A DNA stretch of 64,000 bases from Bifidobacterium lemurum (GTDB taxonomy: Bacteria; Actinomycetota; Actinomycetes; Actinomycetales; Bifidobacteriaceae), in assembly GCF_014898175.1 (NCBI RefSeq), contig NZ_CP062948.1:2728001-2792000 (forward strand), written 5' to 3'. Position 1 is the stretch's first letter. Each line of letters starts with the position of its first letter. Shown here one piece after another: positions 52,436-60,795 of this stretch. Made by a program: the position numbers and the translations under genes. The notes under the pieces are model-generated. The model was not told the DNA's origin. It worked only from the letters and a program-made list of their open reading frames with translations, and did no database searches.

Positions 52436-52870
52436 TCAGCACAGCGCGGAATCGGACAGGGCCCAGCCTTCCACGACGCGCACGCCGCGCTCGTCCTTGT
52501 TGTCTTTGAACTTGACGAATTCCATGGTGTGCTGGAGAATCTCCGCCCCGGTGTCCAGATTCTTGACCTTCACCGTATACCTGATCGCGGCCCAGTCGCC
52601 CTTGATAATCATGTTGTCGAAAGCGCCTAGCTCCATGGTGAAGTGCTCGAACAGCTGCCCCATCATGCCCTTGTATTCCTCGAGCGTGCAGCGGCGCTGG
52701 GATCCGTTGAAGGGGATGTTGTAGTAGGCATCCGGCTCGTAGAGGGTGTTGCACCATTCCAGCCAACCGTCGTAGCCGCCGTTCCAGTTGCGGAATCCCG
52801 TCTCCAGACGGTCCTTGATCGCTTCCTCCATCGCGCTCGTCTCAGCGTAGTCGGCCATTGTGCATGCCAT
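52436..52870 (-). CDS. SnoaL/NTF2-like fold protein
   Basis: The 144-residue cytosolic protein has a SnoaL-like alpha+beta barrel: DAYYNIPFNGSQRRCTLEEY, LGAFDNMIIKGDWAAIRYTV, then RVVEGWALSD. Such domains act as small isomerases, cyclases or hydrolases and often accompany AKR genes. The frame is open far upstream, but the domain starts at MACTMADYAETSA (ATG 52870, with AAGGAAGG before it). It is divergent from the TetR gene, with which it probably forms a regulator-target pair. Confidence 0.85.
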   Translation of the reverse strand: MACTMADYAETSAMEEAIKDRLETGFRNWNGGYDGWLEWCNTLYEPDAYYNIPFNGSQRRCTLEEYKGMMGQLFEHFTMELGAFDNMIIKGDWAAIRYTVKVKNLDTGAEILQHTMEFVKFKDNKDERGVRVVEGWALSDSALC

Positions 52871-52951
52871 CCTTCCTTGGGGTTCATATTCCATATTGAT
52901 TGCGTAAAGCCGGCCGCCTTCACCTTGCATTGTGTTGGGAACCGGACGATA

Positions 52952-52972
52952 TTCAGTGTAGTTTTCACTGAA
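52952..52972. promoter_or_regulatory. Dyad between the SnoaL-like and TetR genes
   Basis: TTCAGTG (52952-52958) and CACTGAA (52966-52972) flank TAGTTTT in the 189-bp divergent intergenic region. It is a candidate TetR operator. Confidence 0.55.
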
Positions 52973-53059
52973 ATACCAACGTTCAGACACACTCTGACAA
53001 TGTGTAAGGTATGCTGGACGAAAACCCGCGATTTTCCGCAGAAAAGCGAGCGCATCACA

Positions 53060-53650
53060 ATGCAAGGCGAACATACCGCAGTCTCCGCGCGTGAAAGACG
53101 TCCATCCCAGGCGCGGGAGAAACTCATCCGCGCGTTTTGGCGACTGTATTGCACCGGCCCGATCGACAAGATCACCGTGCGCGAGATCACCGCGCTGGCG
53201 GGATACAGCCGCGCCACGTTCTACGAGTATTTCAGTGGCGTGCGCGACGTGCTCACGCACATCGAGGACGAGTTCTTCGACCGCATCAACGCGATGGACC
53301 AGTCGCCGAACGAGGCGCCGTCGTATGAGCAGCTGACCGCGCACATGAGCGACATCCTGTCGTTCGCCGAGGAGTATCAGGAGTATGTCGCCGTGCTGCT
53401 CTCCGACCGGGGCGATCCCTCGTTCTCGCGTCGGTTCAAGGACATGCTCAAGCCGCTGATCGAGGCCAATCTGCCTCCTCAGGCTCCCAGATACGGGCGC
53501 GAACGCGATCTGGTATGCGAGTTCTACGCCTCCGCGCTGACCTCCACCATCGCCGCATGGCTCGCCGACCCGGGCGGCGTGTCCCTCGAACGTTTCATCG
53601 TCTTCCAGATGAACTACATCTTCCGAGGATTCTCACTGACGCAGACATAA
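53060..53650 (+). CDS. TetR-family transcriptional regulator
   Basis: The 196-residue regulator has a TetR N-terminal HTH (LIRAFWRLYCTGPIDKITVR; ITALAGYSRATFYEYFSGVR) and a helical C-terminal ligand domain related to TetR_C_7-type repressors (FYASALTSTIAAWLADPGGV). The ATG at 53060 starts the conserved part; its ribosome site is weak. It is divergent from the SnoaL-like gene with a dyad between them. The tandem CTCATATATGAG sites 88 and 128 bp after its stop could be another target ahead of the lipoprotein AKR gene. Confidence 0.9.
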   Translation: MQGEHTAVSARERRPSQAREKLIRAFWRLYCTGPIDKITVREITALAGYSRATFYEYFSGVRDVLTHIEDEFFDRINAMDQSPNEAPSYEQLTAHMSDILSFAEEYQEYVAVLLSDRGDPSFSRRFKDMLKPLIEANLPPQAPRYGRERDLVCEFYASALTSTIAAWLADPGGVSLERFIVFQMNYIFRGFSLTQT

Positions 53651-53737
53651 TGGAGCTCGGACATTCCCAGCATCGACATCGTCAAGGTCCGTCAGGTCGT
53701 ATGGGCCGCGCACATCAATCATATGAATCTGAACATA

Positions 53738-53789
53738 CTCATATATGAGCAGTATTTAATGATTTAGCCTATATTTACTCATATATGAG
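53738..53789. promoter_or_regulatory. Two identical CTCATATATGAG palindromes 40 bp apart
   Basis: CTCATATATGAG occurs at 53738-53749 and 53778-53789; both are preceded by TA, and the 40-bp spacing is close to four helical turns. They lie in an AT-rich part of the gene-free stretch 53651-53996, upstream of the lipoprotein AKR gene. A looped or cooperative repressor site is likely. Confidence 0.75.
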
Positions 53790-53843
53790 TATTTTATGCT
53801 GATTGGTTTTCATTCATCTGTTATACAATCCATCATCATTCGG

Positions 53844-53872
53844 GCTTGCCATACCCTGCCGTTATGGCAAGC
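53844..53872. repeat. 10-bp inverted repeat upstream of lipoprotein AKR
   Basis: GCTTGCCATA (53844-53853) and TATGGCAAGC (53863-53872) flank a 9-nt centre. No T-run follows, so it is more likely a regulatory dyad or leader hairpin than a terminator. Confidence 0.6.
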
Positions 53873-53996
53873 ACATACACATGGCATTGGATTATCGATT
53901 CCGCAAAGCCCATACTGACATCAAACGGCGGTGCCCAAGCGCCTGACGAACAGCCGCACCGGCATTGCACCGACAGACTTCGGAAGGATTCGAGTT

Positions 53997-54995
53997 ATGA
54001 CCGACTTTTTCCACCGCTTTCGCCGCACCATCGCACTCCTACTGTCCATCGTCTGTCTAACTCTGTGTGGGCTTGGAGCGTTGTCGGGATGCGCATCCGG
54101 GAACGTCTCCGTCATGCGGGGCGACGAATCACAGGAATCACACGAACGGAACAGCGAGGACAACATGACCGACATCGTTCGTCAATTCAATTTCAGCACA
54201 CGCACCGTCGAACTCAACAATGGCATCACGATGCCTCTTAACGGGCTCGGCACATATAGCTTGCATGGCGAGGAATGCACCAAAGCCGTCACCGCAGCAT
54301 TGAATGCGGGTGTACGGCTTATCGACACCGCCCATATCTATGGCAACGAACAGGAGGTGGGACAGGCGATCAGCGAATCCGGCGTACCTCGTGAAGAGGT
54401 GTTCGTGATCACCAAACTCTATCCAGACCAGTTCGATGGTGCCGCAATAGCTATCGACCAAGCGTTGGAAGCGCTCGATATCGGCTATATCGACATGATG
54501 CTGCTGCACCATCCGGGAACGAACGACGTCGCCGCGTATCGTGCGATCGAAGACGCGATCGACGAAGGCAAGGTACGTGCAGCGGGGTTGTCGAACTGGT
54601 ATGTGGACGAGCTTGAAGAGTTTCTGCCGCAAGTCGACGTCACACCGGCGTTGGTGCAGAACGAGATCCACCCGTACTATCAGGAGAACGACGTCATCCC
54701 ATATATCCAGAAACTCGGCATCGTAGTGCAGGGTTGGTATCCATTCGGTGGCCGCGGCCATACCGGCGAGATGTTCGCCGATGAGACGCTTCAAGAGATC
54801 GCCCAAACGCATGGCAAATCGCCGGCACAAATCATCCTGCGTTGGAATCTGCAGAAAGGCGTGGTGGTTATTCCCGGCTCCAGCAATCCCGATCACATCC
54901 TCGAGAACACCGAGATCTACGATTTCGAGCTCTCCGACGATGAGATGGCCCGCATCAACGCGCTCGACCGCAACGAGAAGCACGACTGGTATTAA
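53997..54995 (+). CDS. Lipoprotein aldo/keto reductase (6)
   Basis: The 332-residue protein has a signal peptide (TIALLLSIVCLTLCGLGALS) with lipobox ALSGC (Cys32), a short linker, and a complete DkgA-like AKR domain. The tetrad is D110, Y115, K140 and H171 (LIDTAHIYGN; VFVITKLYPD; IDMMLLHHPGT). The closest relative in the window is the AKR half of the flavodoxin-AKR fusion (shared VQGWYPFGGRGHTGE-like and PGSSNPDHILEN). A second possible start, M57 with GAGG upstream (54165), would yield a cytosolic form. AKRs on the cell surface are unusual because the cofactor is NAD(P)H. It is convergent with the LysR gene and their stops overlap by 4 bp. Confidence 0.92.
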   Translation: MTDFFHRFRRTIALLLSIVCLTLCGLGALSGCASGNVSVMRGDESQESHERNSEDNMTDIVRQFNFSTRTVELNNGITMPLNGLGTYSLHGEECTKAVTAALNAGVRLIDTAHIYGNEQEVGQAISESGVPREEVFVITKLYPDQFDGAAIAIDQALEALDIGYIDMMLLHHPGTNDVAAYRAIEDAIDEGKVRAAGLSNWYVDELEEFLPQVDVTPALVQNEIHPYYQENDVIPYIQKLGIVVQGWYPFGGRGHTGEMFADETLQEIAQTHGKSPAQIILRWNLQKGVVVIPGSSNPDHILENTEIYDFELSDDEMARINALDRNEKHDWY

Positions 54996-55882
54996 ACGGC
55001 TTTGCTGGACACATAGTCTTTGACGGCGGCAAGGAAATGGTCGGCGGTTTTGGTGAACTGACGCCCCGGCTTCCACGCCAGCACCATCTTCGCCGGCAGG
55101 TTCGGACTCAGCGGCCGAAATACGATATCGGAATCCTCCGGCAGGCCCACGATGCCATCCAGACACAACGCGTAGCCAAGCCCTTCGGAGACCATCAGCG
55201 CCGCGTTGTTGACGAGGTTGTAGGTGCCGGCCACATGCAGTTCACGCTCATCCACGCCTATCCACCGCATCAGACAATCGTCGAACCGAGTCTGTCTGGA
55301 GATGATCAACGGCAGAGGCTTGACGTCGTCGGCGACGACGGCGTCCTTGCGCGCCAATTCGCAGTCGCGCGGCATGAGCACACCCCAACGGTCCTCGACC
55401 GGCAGCCGGCAGGTGGCGTATTTCGACATGTCATACGGCTCGAACAGCAGTGCGAAATCCAGCAGGCCAGAGTCGAGCCGTGGAATCAGATCCTCCGCGT
55501 CGCCGCTGTAGATATGGAATTTCGTCTGGGGACACATCCGCTGCAGGTTGCGCGCCGCATGCAAGATGACGCGCATCGAATCGGTTTCCGCGGCGCCGAT
55601 ATATACTGGGCCGGCCACCGGCTGGTCCCATGACGTGACTTCCAGTTCGGTGCGTTCCGCCAATGCGATGATCTCCTCGGCCCGCTCACGCACGAACTCC
55701 CCGGCCGGAGTCAGCGTGACGTTCCTGCTGCCACGTTCAAACAGTTGCACCCCGAGTTTGTCCTCAAGCTCATGCATCTGCCGAGACAGCGCGGGCTGCG
55801 ATATGGCAAGATACTCCGCGGCCGCAGTGATGTTCCGCTCCTCGGCCACAGCAAGAAAATAGCGCATCTGCCGCAAATCCAT
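54992..55882 (-). CDS. LysR-family transcriptional regulator (4)
   Basis: The 296-residue LysR has an HTH MDLRQMRYFLAVAEERNITA; ISQPALSRQMHELEDKLGVQ and an effector domain similar to CynR/CatM-like regulators. It is divergent from the OYE gene at 56070. The intergenic region has the dyad TCCATAA-N7-TTATGGA (55916-55936), a classical LysR site (T-N11-A type). So the OYE-acetyltransferase-GH3-AKR operon is its likely target. Its stop overlaps that of the lipoprotein AKR gene. Confidence 0.93.
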   Translation of the reverse strand: MDLRQMRYFLAVAEERNITAAAEYLAISQPALSRQMHELEDKLGVQLFERGSRNVTLTPAGEFVRERAEEIIALAERTELEVTSWDQPVAGPVYIGAAETDSMRVILHAARNLQRMCPQTKFHIYSGDAEDLIPRLDSGLLDFALLFEPYDMSKYATCRLPVEDRWGVLMPRDCELARKDAVVADDVKPLPLIISRQTRFDDCLMRWIGVDERELHVAGTYNLVNNAALMVSEGLGYALCLDGIVGLPEDSDIVFRPLSPNLPAKMVLAWKPGRQFTKTADHFLAAVKDYVSSKAV

Positions 55883-55915
55883 GGCATTCCTCCTTAGTCA
55901 TCCACCCACCCACAA

Positions 55916-55936
55916 TCCATAAGTAAAGGTTATGGA
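55916..55936. promoter_or_regulatory. LysR-type dyad before the OYE operon
   Basis: TCCATAA (55916-55922) and TTATGGA (55930-55936) flank GTAAAGG between LysR (4) and the OYE gene. A further half-site GGATTATGGATT lies near 55957-55968. Confidence 0.65.
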
Positions 55937-56069
55937 CACCACAATTCAAAAACATTGGATTATGGATTCTTTGTGCTCAACAATAGCAGACATCTCCTCG
56001 CACGAGGAAGCCGACAAGCGCACAACACAGGGCAATACGCCCAATCAGACAAGGAAGGACACCCACACC

Positions 56070-57167
56070 ATGGGCACCACCACCGCGAAACTGTTCGAGC
56101 CGATGATTTTGCGAGGCCTGACCATACGCAACCGCATCTGGATGCCGGCCATGGACACCTACTCCGCCGACAAACTCACCGGCATGCCCAACCTGTTTCA
56201 CCACCAGCATTACGTCTCCCGCGCTTATGGCGGGTTCGGAATGATCGTCACCGAGGCGACCGCCGTTTCGAAGGAAGGGCTGATCTCCCCGCATGACGTC
56301 GGATTATGGAACGACGAACAAGCGCAGTCTTGGAAGATGGTAACGGACGGCGTGCACCAGGCCGGCGGCGCGATCGCGGTGCAGCTCGACCACTCCGGCC
56401 GCAAGGGTTCCACCGGCTCATTCCGCGACGGCTACATCGACCAAAGCGTACCGGCCGCGGACGGCGGATGGCAGACGACGGCCCCCAGTCCCATCGCCTT
56501 CGGACATTACGCGCAGCCTCGCGAACTGACCGTCGACGAAATCCACACCATCGTGCAGGACTTCGGCAAGTCGGCCGCGTTGGCTGTCAAGGCGGGATTC
56601 GACGCGATTCAGCTGCATGGTGCTCACGGCTATCTCATCTCGCAGTTCCTCGACCCGTTGACCAACCGTCGCACCGACGAATACGGCGGCAGTCTCAGGA
56701 ACCGTCAACGCTTCCTCGTCGAGCTCGTCGACGCGGTGCGCGCTTCGATTCCGGACACCATGCCACTGATCGTGCGCATCTCCGCCACGGATTGGGCCGA
56801 GAACGGCTGGGATCTCGACCAAACCATCAACACGGCTCGCGTGCTGAAGGTGCACGGCGTCGATTTGATGGACGTCTCATCCGGAGGTATCGTGCCTGAC
56901 GTCACCATTCCGGCGAAGCCGGGCTATCAGGTGTCGTTCGCCGCAGCGGTCCGCGAGCGCGCTGACATCCCGACGACGGCCGTGGGACTCATCCTCGACG
57001 CGAAGCAGGCCGAGACGATTCTTGAGCACGGCGAAGCCGATGCCATCGAGGTGGGCCGCCTGTCACTGCGCGACCCGTATTGGCCGCTGCGCGCCGCGCA
57101 TGAGCTTGGACTTTCCGCCGACCAGGCGCCATATCAGCCGCAGTACGCGGCGGGGGCGTTCCGCTGA
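56070..57167 (+). CDS. Old Yellow Enzyme-family NADH:flavin oxidoreductase
   Basis: An FMN-dependent ene-reductase of 365 residues in a TIM-barrel. The OYE signatures are present: [52 protein letters not shown] (the HGAHGYLxxQFLxP motif with the catalytic region) and [20 protein letters not shown]. YqjM-like enzymes reduce alpha,beta-unsaturated carbonyls. The frame extends upstream through a LysR target region; the start MGTTTAKLF at 56070 follows AAGGAAGGA. It heads an operon with an acetyltransferase (1-bp gap), a GH3 enzyme and an AKR. Confidence 0.94.
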   Translation: MGTTTAKLFEPMILRGLTIRNRIWMPAMDTYSADKLTGMPNLFHHQHYVSRAYGGFGMIVTEATAVSKEGLISPHDVGLWNDEQAQSWKMVTDGVHQAGGAIAVQLDHSGRKGSTGSFRDGYIDQSVPAADGGWQTTAPSPIAFGHYAQPRELTVDEIHTIVQDFGKSAALAVKAGFDAIQLHGAHGYLISQFLDPLTNRRTDEYGGSLRNRQRFLVELVDAVRASIPDTMPLIVRISATDWAENGWDLDQTINTARVLKVHGVDLMDVSSGGIVPDVTIPAKPGYQVSFAAAVRERADIPTTAVGLILDAKQAETILEHGEADAIEVGRLSLRDPYWPLRAAHELGLSADQAPYQPQYAAGAFR

Positions 57168-57168
57168 G

Positions 57169-57807
57169 ATGGCCGACGCGACTTTGGATGAGATTCTGCA
57201 GGACCTGCGCGAGAACGCGACACCCACTCCGCAACGGGAGGCCGTCATCATGGAGGTCTGTCAGGAAAGCATGCGCTTGTCGGCACAGCTCAACATGGCG
57301 TATCACTCCCCCGATGAGATTCGTGACATCATGCAACGAATCATAGGCAAGCCAATTGACCCGTCATTCCGCATGTTCCCGCCATTCCAAGCGGACTTCG
57401 GTAAGAACATCACCATCGGCAAGGACGTGTTCATCAACTCGGGCTGCCGATTCCAGGACCAGGGTGGCATCACCATCGGCGACGGTGCCCTGATCGGACA
57501 CAACGTCGTTCTCGCGACGATCAACCACGATCTGTGCCCGGCGAACGATCGCTGCAATCATTACGCGCCGATCACCATCGGCGACCATGCGTGGATCGGC
57601 TCGAACTCGACCGTGCTGCCGGGCGTCACCATCGGCGCATGGTCGGTGGTTGCCGCCGGTGCCGTGGTCACCCACGACGTTCCTCCATACACCATCGTGG
57701 GAGGAGTGCCCGCGAAGACGCTGCGCGTCATCGACCCTTCGCAACGGCAACGGCCCACGACGGCATCCACACCATCAGACCACGACAATTCCGATACAAG
57801 GAAGTGA
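57169..57807 (+). CDS. Maltose/galactoside-type O-acetyltransferase (hexapeptide repeat)
   Basis: The 212-residue left-handed beta-helix acetyltransferase has the N-terminal Mac domain (helical segment to about residue 60) and hexapeptide repeats ([40 protein letters not shown] with the catalytic-type histidine; [20 protein letters not shown]). MAT/GAT enzymes acetylate sugars or their glycosides from acetyl-CoA. Its ATG (57169) starts one base after the OYE stop (TGAGATG), and the GH3 gene follows after 6 bp, so it is part of the operon. A likely role is acetylating the released sugar or the glycoside. Confidence 0.93.
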   Translation: MADATLDEILQDLRENATPTPQREAVIMEVCQESMRLSAQLNMAYHSPDEIRDIMQRIIGKPIDPSFRMFPPFQADFGKNITIGKDVFINSGCRFQDQGGITIGDGALIGHNVVLATINHDLCPANDRCNHYAPITIGDHAWIGSNSTVLPGVTIGAWSVVAAGAVVTHDVPPYTIVGGVPAKTLRVIDPSQRQRPTTASTPSDHDNSDTRK

Positions 57808-57813
57808 GACATC

Positions 57814-60735
57814 ATGCTGGAAATCAATATGGATGACGTCATCGCGACAATCCAATCCGTGCAGCCGCAGCTGACCGCCATCGCCATCGCGCTGATTGTG
57901 GCGCTTGTGGCGACCGTGGCGGTTAATCGCAGAACCGTCGCCAACCAAGGGACCCGCAAACTCACCCATGCAAGCGTGTGGGTGGCGGCGGTCGCCACGG
58001 TGGCCGTCGCGATCAACCTGATGCTCACAGGTCCACTGAATTCCATGATCACGATGGCGACGGGCACCCGTTATGAACTGTCGCAGCAGACCATCGACAC
58101 GACCAACGATCTCGCGGTCGACATCGAACGCGAAGGCATCACTCTGCTGCAGAACAATGATGGGATGCTGCCATTGACGGACACGGACTCGCTCAATGTG
58201 TTCGGCTGGGCTTCGACGAATCCCGTGTACGGCGGCACCGGATCGGGCGCGCTGTCCGACGCCTATGACACCACCTCGCTGCTGGACGGCCTCCATATGA
58301 GCGGCTTCGACACCAACGACGAGCTGACCGGGTTCTATACCGACTATGCGACGACCAGAGGAGACGTATCGATCACCAACACCGATTGGACGCTGCCCGA
58401 GCCCCCGGTTGAAACATACGACGACGGCCTGCTGTCCAACGCAAAGGAGTTCTCCAGCACCGCGATGATCGTGATTGGCCGCGTGGGCGGCGAAGGCTCG
58501 GACCTCCCCGACGACATGAACGCGACCGACCACACCTATGATGACGAATCGAACAAGCCGAAGGCCGCGAACTATACCGACAATTCCAGCGAATATCAGG
58601 ATTTCCCCGAAGGTACCCATTATCTTGAGCTCAGCCAGTCTGAACGCGACATGATCGATCTGGTCACCGATAATTTCGATGATGTGGTGTTGGTCTACAA
58701 CGGTGCGAACACATTCGAACTGGGCTTCGTGGAGGACTATCCGCAAATCCGGTCCGTGTTGTGGGCGCCCCATCCGGGACAGGCGGGATTCGCGGCGCTC
58801 GGCGAAGTGCTGCGCGGCACGACCAATCCGTCAGGGAAAACCGCCGACACCTTCGTGCGGGATCTGACCCAGACTCCGACCTACGAGAATTTCGGCGATT
58901 TTCCCTACGACAACGTCGACGAGTTCGGCGTCGAATCCACCCGAGGCATCCGCACCCCCGCTTTCGTGAACTATTCCGAAGGCATCTACGTGGGTTACCG
59001 TTTCTATGAGACGGCAGCGGATGAGGGATTGATCAACTATGAAGAGACGGTGCAGTATCCGTTCGGCTATGGATTGAGCTACACCACTTTCGAGCAGAGC
59101 ATAGGAGCCGTGTCATACGACGAGGCGACCGGCACGATCAGTTTCGACGTGACGGTGACCAATACCGGCACGGCCCCAGGCAAGGATGTTGTGGAGACGT
59201 ACGTCAATCCTCCTTACACTGACGGCGGTATTGAAAAGGCCAGCGCGAACTTGGTCGCGTTCGAGAAGACCGATGAGCTCGAACCGGGCGCATCGCAGAC
59301 CATGCGCATCGAATTCGACGATGACGACATGGCCTCCTACGACTATCGCGATGCGAAGGCATACGTGCTGGAGGCGGGAGACTACGGCATCTCGATTCGT
59401 TCCGACTCCCACTCCGTCATCGAAGAGAGCGTAATCTCCGTACCACGGACCGTCGTCTACGATTCCGAGGACAACACGCACAACGGGGACGTCACGGTGG
59501 CCACCAACGTGTTCGATGACGCGGCCGGCGACGTGACGTATCTGAGCCGGTCGGGACGTTTCGTCAACTACGTCGAGGCGACCGCGGCACCGACTGACTT
59601 CTCGATGAGCGACGAGGATAAGGCCACGTTCACCAATCTCAGCAACTACGATCCTTCTGATTCCGATGACGCCGACGAGCAGATGCCGACAACCGGAGCC
59701 AACAACGGACTGCGGCTGGCCGACCTGCGTGGAGTCGACTACGACGACGAGCAGTGGGATCTGCTGCTCGACCAGCTGACCTTCGACGAGATGGATAGCC
59801 TGATCGCCAACGCCGGCTACCAGAACGCGGCGATCGAATCGATCGGCAAGATCCGACTGTCCGACGTGGACGGCCCAGCAGCCCTGAAGGACAACTTCAC
59901 CGGCGTCAGCTCCATCGGCCTGCCCGCGAACATCGTGGTGGCATGCACCTGGAACAAGGACCTCGCCCGCGCCTACGGCGAGACCATCGGCGACATGGCG
60001 CATGAAATCAACGTGTCCGGCTGGTATGCGCCATCGGTGAACATCCACCGTTCGGCGTTCGGAGGGCGCAACTTCGAATACTTCTCGGAGGATCCCACCC
60101 TGACGGGCGAGCTCGCCGCCGAACAGGTCATCGGCGCGAAGAGCCGCAGCGTCTACTCGTTCACCAAGCATTTCGCGCTCAACGAGCAGGAGACGCGACG
60201 CAACGGCCAGCTGTGCACTTGGGCGAACGAACAGTCGATCCGCGAGATCTATCTCAAACCGTTCGAGACGATCGTCAAGGCATCCGGCGACGCGCAGGCG
60301 TTGATGGGCTCGTTCAACTACATCGGCAACGTCTATTCGAGCGCCCATGAGGGTCTGAACGAGACGGTACTGCGCGACGAATGGGGTTTCAAGGGATTCC
60401 TCGAAACGGATTACTTCTCCGGCGCGCTGTACGGCTATCAGGATGCCGACCAGCTTATCCGTAACGGCACCGACGCGATGCTTGCCTCCACCGAGACGAC
60501 CAACCATATCGACAGCCGGTCGGCGACATCGCTCAATGCCATGCGACGCGCCACCCACAACATTCTGTACACCACGGTGAACAGCTGGCGGTATGAGAAC
60601 GGCGAGCCGGAACAGTCGACGCCAATCTGGCAGGTCGCTCTGATCGGCGTGGACATCGCGCTCGGCGTGCTGCTCGCGGGACTTGTGGCGATCTCCATCC
60701 GCCGCTTCATGAAGCGCCGCGCCGGAGAACGGTAG
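57814..60735 (+). CDS. Membrane-anchored, circularly permuted GH3 glycosidase (2)
   Basis: The 973-residue paralogue of the GH3 enzyme at 43279 has the same permuted layout: two N-terminal membrane segments, GH3 C-terminal domain (LLQNNDGMLPLTDTDSLNVF), FnIII-like (ISFDVTVTNTGTAPGKDVVE), catalytic barrel (IRLSDVDGPAALKDNFTGVS) and a last membrane segment (about 940-963) with a basic tail. The nucleophile should be D866 in FLETDYFSGA; ETDY replaces SDY. Its position after OYE and acetyltransferase, 6 bp from the latter, suggests release of sugars from aglycones that are then reduced. Substrate unknown. Confidence 0.92.
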   Translation: MLEINMDDVIATIQSVQPQLTAIAIALIVALVATVAVNRRTVANQGTRKLTHASVWVAAVATVAVAINLMLTGPLNSMITMATGTRYELSQQTIDTTNDLAVDIEREGITLLQNNDGMLPLTDTDSLNVFGWASTNPVYGGTGSGALSDAYDTTSLLDGLHMSGFDTNDELTGFYTDYATTRGDVSITNTDWTLPEPPVETYDDGLLSNAKEFSSTAMIVIGRVGGEGSDLPDDMNATDHTYDDESNKPKAANYTDNSSEYQDFPEGTHYLELSQSERDMIDLVTDNFDDVVLVYNGANTFELGFVEDYPQIRSVLWAPHPGQAGFAALGEVLRGTTNPSGKTADTFVRDLTQTPTYENFGDFPYDNVDEFGVESTRGIRTPAFVNYSEGIYVGYRFYETAADEGLINYEETVQYPFGYGLSYTTFEQSIGAVSYDEATGTISFDVTVTNTGTAPGKDVVETYVNPPYTDGGIEKASANLVAFEKTDELEPGASQTMRIEFDDDDMASYDYRDAKAYVLEAGDYGISIRSDSHSVIEESVISVPRTVVYDSEDNTHNGDVTVATNVFDDAAGDVTYLSRSGRFVNYVEATAAPTDFSMSDEDKATFTNLSNYDPSDSDDADEQMPTTGANNGLRLADLRGVDYDDEQWDLLLDQLTFDEMDSLIANAGYQNAAIESIGKIRLSDVDGPAALKDNFTGVSSIGLPANIVVACTWNKDLARAYGETIGDMAHEINVSGWYAPSVNIHRSAFGGRNFEYFSEDPTLTGELAAEQVIGAKSRSVYSFTKHFALNEQETRRNGQLCTWANEQSIREIYLKPFETIVKASGDAQALMGSFNYIGNVYSSAHEGLNETVLRDEWGFKGFLETDYFSGALYGYQDADQLIRNGTDAMLASTETTNHIDSRSATSLNAMRRATHNILYTTVNSWRYENGEPEQSTPIWQVALIGVDIALGVLLAGLVAISIRRFMKRRAGER

Positions 60736-60795
60736 CCTCGATTCCAATCGCGCCGACCATCACCAATACCATCATCAGCAACAAGGAGAAAAACC

